From NCBI RefSeq assembly GCF_901827205.1, contig NZ_LR594675.1:1-64000 (forward strand): 64,000 bases of DNA, written 5' to 3'. Numbering within the stretch: position 1 is the stretch's first letter; each line of letters starts with the position of its first letter. Source of the stretch: Variovorax sp. PBS-H4. GTDB lineage: Bacteria; Pseudomonadota; Gammaproteobacteria; Burkholderiales; Burkholderiaceae_C. The notes under the pieces are model-generated. The model was not told the DNA's origin. It searched no databases and was given only the letters and a program-made list of their open reading frames with translations. Below, piece after piece: positions 58,501 through 64,000 of this stretch. The translations under genes were made by a program, and so were the position numbers.

Positions 58501-59814
58501 ATGAAGCTGACGCGTGCCCGGCGATGGGTCATCGGCTCGGTGATCACGCTGCTCCTGCTGCTGGGCGGCGGGGCATGGATCGCGTGGCGGCTGCTGCCGA
58601 GCGACGAGCAACTCGCGGCCCGCGTCAGCGAGAGCTTCGAGCGCGCGAGCGGCATCGGCCTGCGCGTAGGCGGTGCGAGCTGGTCGCTGCGCCCCGCGCC
58701 GGTCGTGGTGCTGCGCGACCTGGCCACCGACCAGTCGCGGCCGATCACCGTGCGCCGCGTGGTCCTCCGGCCGCGGCTCGCGGCGCTGTTGCGGCACACC
58801 ATCGCGATCGAGGCGGTCGACGTCGAAGGCGCCGTGCTCCCGCGGGCCTCGGTGCGCGCCTTCCGGGGGCGCTGGAAAACCGATGAACTCTCCGGCGCCA
58901 TGCCCTGGATCCCGGCCGACACGCCGATCGAGCGGCTTCGGCTGAACGACGTCGTGTGGATCAATCGCCAGGACATTGCCCTCGCCTATGACGCCGACGT
59001 GCGCTTCGATCCCGGCTGGCGTCCGCGTGAGGCGGAACTGCAGCGCCCCGGCGTCTCGCCCACCACTCGCCTGCACCTTGCGCGAGAAGGCAACGAAGAC
59101 CGCTGGCGCGTGGAGATCGATGCCGGCGGCGGCACGTGGAACGGCGAGGCCGAGCTGCACACCTCTGAACAGGGCCACCTGCGCCTCACCGCGCAGCTGG
59201 AACCCCGGGGCGTCGATGTGGGCGAACTCGTGGGCGCCTTCCGCCGCCATCAGGCCGTCCAGGGCCGCTTCAACGGCCGCACCGAAGTGCGCAGCGAGGG
59301 CGACGATGTCGGCGAGTTGATGCGACACCTGAACACCCGCACCCGCTTCGTCATGCGGCCCGCGACGATCAAGGGCTTCGACCTGTCGAAGGTGGTCGGC
59401 GCACCCAACGCCGCGCGCGGCGGCCAGACGGTGCTCGACGAGCTCACCGGCACCGTCGAGACGCAGACCACCGAAGACGGCATCCTGCTGCGCTACATCG
59501 GACTGAAGGCCCGCTCCGGCGTGCTCAGCGCCAGCGGAAGCGCCAGCGTCCTCAACCGCCGCCTCGACGGGGAAATGGCGATCGACCTGGTCGACGGCAT
59601 GGTGGGCGTGCCGCTCAAGCTGGCCGGCACGCTCGACAACCCCCAGGTGTCGATGACCGGCGGCGCGCTCGCCGGTGCCGCGGTGGGGACGGCCGTGCTC
59701 CCCGGCGTGGGCACCGCCATCGGCGCGCGTGTCGGGCAGCAGGTGGAAAAGCTCTTCGGCGGCGACGACGAGAACAAGCCGCCGCGGCGCCCGGCGCCCT
59801 CCAAGGCGCGTTGA
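58501..59814 (+). CDS. AsmA-like membrane-anchored protein
   Basis: A 437-residue protein with one N-terminal membrane helix (about 10-30, VIGSVITLLLLLGGGAWIAW) and a long periplasmic beta-rich region. The C-terminal half (VMRPATIKGFDLSKVVG, LSASGSASVLNRRLDGEMAIDLVDG, PLKLAGTLDNPQVSMTGG) matches AsmA/TamB-like domains, which move phospholipids between membranes. A Gly/Ala-rich glycine-zipper-like stretch (GALAGAAVGTAVLPGVG) near 400 and a basic C-terminal tail follow. Cargo unknown. Confidence 0.8.
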   Translation: MKLTRARRWVIGSVITLLLLLGGGAWIAWRLLPSDEQLAARVSESFERASGIGLRVGGASWSLRPAPVVVLRDLATDQSRPITVRRVVLRPRLAALLRHTIAIEAVDVEGAVLPRASVRAFRGRWKTDELSGAMPWIPADTPIERLRLNDVVWINRQDIALAYDADVRFDPGWRPREAELQRPGVSPTTRLHLAREGNEDRWRVEIDAGGGTWNGEAELHTSEQGHLRLTAQLEPRGVDVGELVGAFRRHQAVQGRFNGRTEVRSEGDDVGELMRHLNTRTRFVMRPATIKGFDLSKVVGAPNAARGGQTVLDELTGTVETQTTEDGILLRYIGLKARSGVLSASGSASVLNRRLDGEMAIDLVDGMVGVPLKLAGTLDNPQVSMTGGALAGAAVGTAVLPGVGTAIGARVGQQVEKLFGGDDENKPPRRPAPSKAR

Positions 59815-59830
59815 GCCGGCGCCCCCTCCA

Positions 59831-60751
59831 TCACGCGGGCCTGAACCCCGGCAGTGCATGCATGCGCTGCTTCAAGGCCTCGATGAAAGCCGTCACCCGC
59901 GCCGGCCGGTACAGCCCCGGCGGCAGCGCCACGTGGATGCCGATCGGCTCCAGCCACCAGCGCGGCAGCACCCGCTTGAGCCGGCCGGCCTGGATGTCCG
60001 CATGGCACATCCAGGGCGCGGCTGCGCCGATGCCGGCGCCGTTGAGGATCGCGCGGTAGCTCGACAGCAGGCTGTCGGTCTTGATGGGCGTGTCCAGCCG
60101 CACCATGCGCGAGCGGCCCGAGCTGTCGAGCAGGCGCACGCTGCCTTCCACATAAGGCACCAGGCCCACGCAGGGCAGCATGGGCAGCCGCGCGAGGGTG
60201 ACCGGGCCGGTGCGCTTGAGCAGGCCCGGCGTGGCGATCAGCACGCGCTCCATCGCGCCGAGGTGGCGGCTCACCAGCCCGGGATCGCGTACCTCGCCCA
60301 CGCACACCCAGCATTCCGCGCCCGAGGCCGCGAGGTCGACCACGCGATCGGTCAAAGTCAGTTCGATCCGCAGTCCGGGGTGCGCGGCCCGCAGGTCCGT
60401 CACGGCGTCCGTCAGGAAGCCGGTGCCGTAGCCCGAAGGTCCGATCACGCGCAAGGTCCCCTCCGGCCGGCTCTGGCCGCCCGAGAGCCGGTGCGACAGG
60501 CCCGACCACCGATCGGTCAGGTCGTGCGCCTCGGCCAACAGCGAACGGCCTTCGTCGGTCAGCGAGAAGCTCGCGGTCGTGCGCAGCGCCAGCTTGCAGC
60601 CCAGCAGCCGCTCCAGCTCCAGCAGCCGCCGGCTGACCGTCGGCTGCGTGGTGTCGAGCAACCGCGCCGCCTTGCTGAGCGACCCGCTCTCGCCGATGCG
60701 GATGAAGGTGGCAAGCAGGTCCAGGCGGTCGTGGGTGTACTTCATGCGCAT
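59831..60751 (-). CDS. LysR-family transcriptional regulator
   Basis: About 306 residues from MRMKYTHD (an internal ATG two codons later is equally possible). The N-terminal helix-turn-helix reads FIRIGESGSLSKAARLLDTTQPTVSRRL. The effector-binding domain follows (LRVIGPSGYG, GLVPYVEGS). It diverges from a class III aminotransferase across 66 bp containing a 7-bp inverted repeat, the classical arrangement for control of the neighbouring pathway. The effector is unknown. Confidence 0.92.
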   Translation of the reverse strand: MRMKYTHDRLDLLATFIRIGESGSLSKAARLLDTTQPTVSRRLLELERLLGCKLALRTTASFSLTDEGRSLLAEAHDLTDRWSGLSHRLSGGQSRPEGTLRVIGPSGYGTGFLTDAVTDLRAAHPGLRIELTLTDRVVDLAASGAECWVCVGEVRDPGLVSRHLGAMERVLIATPGLLKRTGPVTLARLPMLPCVGLVPYVEGSVRLLDSSGRSRMVRLDTPIKTDSLLSSYRAILNGAGIGAAAPWMCHADIQAGRLKRVLPRWWLEPIGIHVALPPGLYRPARVTAFIEALKQRMHALPGFRPA

Positions 60752-60781
60752 GACGTATAGCACTTCATCGCTCGATACGTC
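60752..60781. promoter_or_regulatory. Candidate LysR operator, 7-bp inverted repeat
   Basis: GACGTAT (60752-60758) and ATACGTC (60775-60781) are perfect inverted copies with a 16-bp spacer, in the 66-bp divergent region between lysR and the aminotransferase gene. The size fits a LysR recognition plus activation site, though the T-N11-A core is not exact. Confidence 0.5.
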
Positions 60782-60817
60782 TACCCGCCGGGGCGCTCTG
60801 TTCGTATCGTCCGCGGC

Positions 60818-62218
60818 ATGAACAACACGGCCCCCATCGCCCGCACCGTCGGCGACACGCCCCAGGGCGGCACCGTCCTCGGCTTCTACGCGCCCAAGGG
60901 CTCACCGCGCCCGCCGCGCATTGCGCGCGGCGAGGGCATCTTCCTGTGGGATGCCGACGGCCGGCGCTACCTGGACGCGACCGCCGGCGCCGTGGTGGCC
61001 AACATCGGCCACGGCAACCCGCGTGTGCTCGCCGCGATGGCGGAGCAGGCCGCGAGGGTCAGTTTTGCCTACCCGCGCTTCTTCGAGAGCGAGCACAACA
61101 TCGCGCTGGCCGATCGCGTCTGCGCGCTGGCGGGCGAGGGCTTCGACCGCGCCTTCTTCGTCTCGGGCGGCTCGGAGGCCAACGAATCGGCCCTCAAGCT
61201 CGCGCGCCAGTACGCGGTGATCACGGGGCAGGGCAGCCGCAGCAAGGTGATCTCGCGCGACCCGAGCTATCACGGCTCCACGCTCGGTGCGCTCGCGGTC
61301 ACCGGTGATGCGAACACGCTGAACTTGTACGGGCCGATGATCCGCGCGATGCCCAAGGTGCCGGCGCCGCTGTCGTACCGCGTGCCGGAGGGGCACACGG
61401 TGGCGTCCCACGAGATGGCGTGCGCCGACGCCCTCGAACAGACGATCCTGCGCGAAGGCCCCGAGACCGTGCTCGCCTTCATCCTCGAGCCCATCGGCGG
61501 CCTCTCGACCGGCGCGGTCGTGTCCTCGCCCGCGTACTTCGAGCGTGTGCGGCAGATCTGCGACCGCCACGGCGTGCTCGTCATCTACGACGAGATCATG
61601 AGCGGCGCCGGCCGCACCGGCGCCTTCCTCGCCGCGCACCACTGGCCCGCCGCGCGGCCCGACCTGGTCACCCTCGCCAAGGGGCTGGCCGCGGGCTACA
61701 CGCCGCTGGGCTGCCTGCTGGCGCCCGACCGTATCGTCGACGCGGTGGCCGGCAGCGGCGGCTTCGTGCATGGCCACACCTACTTCACCAACCCACTCTC
61801 GTGTGCGGTCGCGCATGCGGTGGTCGACGAGGTGATCCGCCAGGACCTGGTCACGCGGGCGCGCGAACGCGGCGAGCTGCTGATGGCGCGGCTGCGCGAC
61901 ATCGCGGCGCGCTCGCCCATCGTGGGCGACGTGCGCGGCAAGGGACTGCTGACGGCCATCGAGATCGTGGCCGACAAGGCCACGCGGCGGCAGCTGCCCA
62001 CGTCCTTCAACGCGCCCGCGCGGCTGACCGAGCACGGGCTGAAGCATGGCATCGCGCTCTACAACCGGCGCGCCAATCTCGGCGCCTTCGGCGACTTCCA
62101 GATGATCACGCCGCCGCTCACCATCAGCGAGGCCGAGATCGACACGCTGGCCGAGCTGCTCGAGACATCGCTCGCGGATCTTGCCGACGAGATCGCGCGC
62201 AAGGGCCTCGCGGCCTGA
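60818..62218 (+). CDS. Class III (omega) aminotransferase
   Basis: PLP-dependent enzyme of 466 residues. DATAGAVVANIGHGNPRV (about 53-70), the cofactor phosphate loop VSGGSEANESALK (115-127), FILEPIGGLSTG (221-232), IYDEIMSGAGRTG (257-269) and the Schiff-base Lys288 in TLAKGLAAGYTPLGC are all in place. This type transfers amino groups of omega- or beta-amino acids, diamines or amino alcohols. The gene is followed by a Bug receptor and a LamG/dimethylformamidase-like gene, suggesting degradation of an amide or amine compound under LysR control. Confidence 0.92.
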   Translation: MNNTAPIARTVGDTPQGGTVLGFYAPKGSPRPPRIARGEGIFLWDADGRRYLDATAGAVVANIGHGNPRVLAAMAEQAARVSFAYPRFFESEHNIALADRVCALAGEGFDRAFFVSGGSEANESALKLARQYAVITGQGSRSKVISRDPSYHGSTLGALAVTGDANTLNLYGPMIRAMPKVPAPLSYRVPEGHTVASHEMACADALEQTILREGPETVLAFILEPIGGLSTGAVVSSPAYFERVRQICDRHGVLVIYDEIMSGAGRTGAFLAAHHWPAARPDLVTLAKGLAAGYTPLGCLLAPDRIVDAVAGSGGFVHGHTYFTNPLSCAVAHAVVDEVIRQDLVTRARERGELLMARLRDIAARSPIVGDVRGKGLLTAIEIVADKATRRQLPTSFNAPARLTEHGLKHGIALYNRRANLGAFGDFQMITPPLTISEAEIDTLAELLETSLADLADEIARKGLAA

Positions 62219-62245
62219 CCTTTTCCCATCCTCCAAAGGCTCACC

Positions 62246-63220
62246 ATGATCCATCGTCTCCTGCAGACCGCGCTGGCCTGCGCCAGCCTCGCCTTCGCCG
62301 CTGCCGCGCCCGCGCAGATCGCCGCCAACAAGGGCCCCGTCAAGCTGATCGTGGGCTACCCGGCGGGGGGCTCGGCCGATGTGCAGGCGCGCACCCTGTC
62401 CGACAAGCTCGCGGCCGAGCTCGGCACCACCGTGGTGGTCGACAACCGCACCGGGGCCGGTGGCCAGATCGCGGCCGACTACGTGCGCAACGCCGCGCCC
62501 GACGGCCTCACCGTGCTGCTGGCCAACATGCACATGATGGTGATGCTGCCCCTGACCTCGAAGTCGGTGCGCTACGACCCGGTGAAGGACTTCAAGGCGG
62601 TGGGCCGTGTCGCCAGCTTCTACGAAGGCATCGCCGTGCCCGCCGCGCTGCCGGCCAAGGACGTGAAGCAGTGGCTGGCCATCGCGCGCGCCGATCCGCA
62701 GAAGGCCAGCTACGGCGTGCCCGCGCCGGGCAGCGTCGCGCAGTTCATGGGCTACCGCCTCGGTGCCGAAGCCAAGGTCAACCTGGTGGCGGCACCCTAT
62801 CGCGGCGCGGCGCCGCTGGTGCAGGACCTGCTGGGCGACCAGATCGCTGCCGGCATCACGCCCATCGCCGACCTGGTGGCCTACCAGCAGGCCGGCAAGC
62901 TGAAGGTGCTGGCGGTCAACGGCGCGAAACGCGCCGCGCTGCTGCCCGACGTGCCCACGCTCAAGGAGCTGGGCCAGCCGCACTTCGACAACCTCGAATG
63001 GACCGGCCTGTTCGTTCCGGCCGGAACGCCCAAGCCCATCGTCGACCAGCTGCATGCGGCGCTCGGCAAGGCGCTGGCCAACAAGGAGGTGCAGGAGCGG
63101 CTGCTCAAGCTCAGCAGCGATCCGCATCCGAGCACCGGCGAAGAGCTGAGCCGGCTCATCGAAGACGACCTCAAGCGCTGGGGGCCCGTGGTCAAGGCCT
63201 CGGGCTTCACCTCCGAATGA
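62246..63220 (+). CDS. Tripartite tricarboxylate transporter (Bug) substrate-binding protein
   Basis: Periplasmic solute receptor of 324 residues, signal peptide with cleavage after APA near 23. The mature start KGPVKLIVGYPAGGSADVQART is the Bug signature; GAGGQIAADYVRNAAPDG (ligand loop) and APYRGAAPLVQDLLGDQIAAGI follow. These receptors are very numerous in Comamonadaceae and often lack dedicated membrane partners, as here. The ligand is unknown but probably the compound metabolised by the adjacent genes. Its TGA overlaps the next gene's ATG. Confidence 0.93.
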   Translation: MIHRLLQTALACASLAFAAAAPAQIAANKGPVKLIVGYPAGGSADVQARTLSDKLAAELGTTVVVDNRTGAGGQIAADYVRNAAPDGLTVLLANMHMMVMLPLTSKSVRYDPVKDFKAVGRVASFYEGIAVPAALPAKDVKQWLAIARADPQKASYGVPAPGSVAQFMGYRLGAEAKVNLVAAPYRGAAPLVQDLLGDQIAAGITPIADLVAYQQAGKLKVLAVNGAKRAALLPDVPTLKELGQPHFDNLEWTGLFVPAGTPKPIVDQLHAALGKALANKEVQERLLKLSSDPHPSTGEELSRLIEDDLKRWGPVVKASGFTSE

Positions 63221-64000
63221 GCAGCCTCCCCCCGCACAAGCCGCTTCATCTCCCCGGGGTCCATGGCTATGCCGACCACAAGAGCGTGGCGGCCGGCGAA
63301 CTGCTGCGCTTCCACGTCAGCAACGACCGGCCCTGCCAGCTCTCCATCTGCAGGCTGGGCAGCGACGTGGAAGGGCGCAGCGACGACGTGGTGCTGCATC
63401 GCTTTGCGCCGATGGCGGCGCGGGTGCAGCCCATTCATCCGGGCTCGTATGTGCATGTCGACAAGGGCTTGCCCGCCGCCCTGCCGTTGCGCGGCCTGAC
63501 GGTGGAATGCTGGGTCAAGCCGTGGCGTGTCGACGTGCGGCAAGGCCTTGCCGGCCAGTACGATTTTCCTGCGCATTGCGGCTGGGGCCTCTTCATCGAG
63601 GCAGGCGGCGCATTGGGCTTTCATCTCGGCGATGGGGGCGCCTTTCGCGCCGATGCGCTGCAGGCCCGGGGCCGCCTGGTTGCGCGGCGCTGGCAGCATG
63701 TCGCGGCCACGTGGAACGGCCGCGTCGCCGCGTTGTGGATCGATGGCGCGCCGGCCGGGCAATGGGAGGCCGCGCGGGAAGTGCGGCCCGGGTCCGCACC
63801 GCTGCGCCTCGGCGCCGCCGCCATCGATGGCCTGGCCGACCTCTTCGCGGACGCCGACCTGCTGATGCCTGCGCTGTACGACCGCGCGCTGGACGCGGAG
63901 GAGATCGCGCAGCGCTTTGCGCAACGCGGCCTGGTCGTTCCCACCGGCCGCTCCGTGCTGGCGTGCTGGCCGCTGCGCGAGGAACGCGGCGCGCTGGTGG
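63217..64000 (+). CDS. LamG-domain protein resembling N,N-dimethylformamidase large subunit (partial at window edge)
   Basis: Open from the ATG overlapping the Bug stop (ATGA) to the last base, so at least 261 residues and truncated by the window. The first 90 residues (HGYADHKSVAAGELLRFHVS, then a beta-sandwich) and the following concanavalin-A-like region (VECWVKPWR near 95, HVAATWNGRVAALWIDG near 165) recall the N-terminal part of dimethylformamidase large subunits, which cleave dimethylformamide. The catalytic domain is not in view, so function is tentative. It belongs to the aminotransferase-Bug transcript. Confidence 0.55.
   Translation, partial: MSSLPPHKPLHLPGVHGYADHKSVAAGELLRFHVSNDRPCQLSICRLGSDVEGRSDDVVLHRFAPMAARVQPIHPGSYVHVDKGLPAALPLRGLTVECWVKPWRVDVRQGLAGQYDFPAHCGWGLFIEAGGALGFHLGDGGAFRADALQARGRLVARRWQHVAATWNGRVAALWIDGAPAGQWEAAREVRPGSAPLRLGAAAIDGLADLFADADLLMPALYDRALDAEEIAQRFAQRGLVVPTGRSVLACWPLREERGALV

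Noticed and set aside
1..64000. rRNA, tRNA, CRISPR arrays, prophage or insertion sequences
   Set aside because: No tRNA-like cloverleaf, no rRNA stretch, no regularly spaced repeats, and no transposase, integrase or phage structural motifs were seen in any gene.

Overview
The window is a continuous, gene-dense, GC-rich stretch (my estimate is about two thirds G+C) that begins exactly at the first base of dnaA. Gene content and order point to a betaproteobacterium of the Comamonadaceae, most likely Variovorax or a close relative. The pointers are dnaA-dnaN-gyrB, mnmG-rsmG-LysE-parA-hydrolase-parB, minC-minD-minE, Bug-type solute receptors, phasins and UdgX. The taxonomic call is an inference from gene families; no search was run. 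I saw no rRNA, tRNA, CRISPR array, prophage or insertion sequence, and no convincing pseudogene.

Layout. 1-5.5 kb: replication genes, with a probable origin between dnaA and dnaN (DnaA-box-like sites, four CTA DnaA-trios, an A/T-rich tract). 5.6-10.9 kb: two tandem secreted paralogues, a metallophosphoesterase, a phasin-like protein, a PagL lipid A deacylase and a UdgX uracil-DNA glycosylase. 10.9-12.2 kb: the radical-SAM partner of UdgX, with a perfect CTGT-N8-ACAG LexA box at its start codon. 12.2-15.2 kb: a YbhP-ClsB-YbhN membrane-lipid operon. 15.4-17.7 kb: small secreted proteins and a flavodoxin-like enzyme. 17.8-23.9 kb: a polyamine-type ABC importer operon with an Asp/Glu/hydantoin racemase and a pirin.

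23.9-33.7 kb is the most interesting part. A tight minus-strand operon (VIT/vWA protein with a PEP-CTERM tail, exosortase, EpsI-like protein, GT51 transglycosylase) diverges from a class A penicillin-binding protein, followed by a CreBC two-component system. The shared 200-bp control region carries an exact TTCAC-N6-TTCAC Cre-tag, a second near-match facing the other way, and an 8-bp inverted repeat. I read this as a regulated envelope module in which an exosortase processes one dedicated surface sensor.

33.8-41.5 kb: a methyltransferase, a copper chaperone, a second two-component system, an ene-reductase, an MFS transporter, a glutathione transferase and a transglutaminase. 41.7-47.3 kb: the mnmG-parB partition cluster, with two parS-like sites inside mnmG and rsmG. 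47.4-54.1 kb: a CsgG-like lipoprotein, a FAD oxidase, a cobalamin adenosyltransferase, small secreted proteins, a phasin, and a TetR regulator sharing operator-like sites with a downstream hydrolase unit. 54.1-56.0 kb: minCDE. 56.2-59.8 kb: a nucleobase permease, a thioesterase and an AsmA-like protein. 59.8-64 kb: a LysR regulator diverging from a class III aminotransferase, a Bug receptor and a LamG/dimethylformamidase-like enzyme cut off by the window edge.
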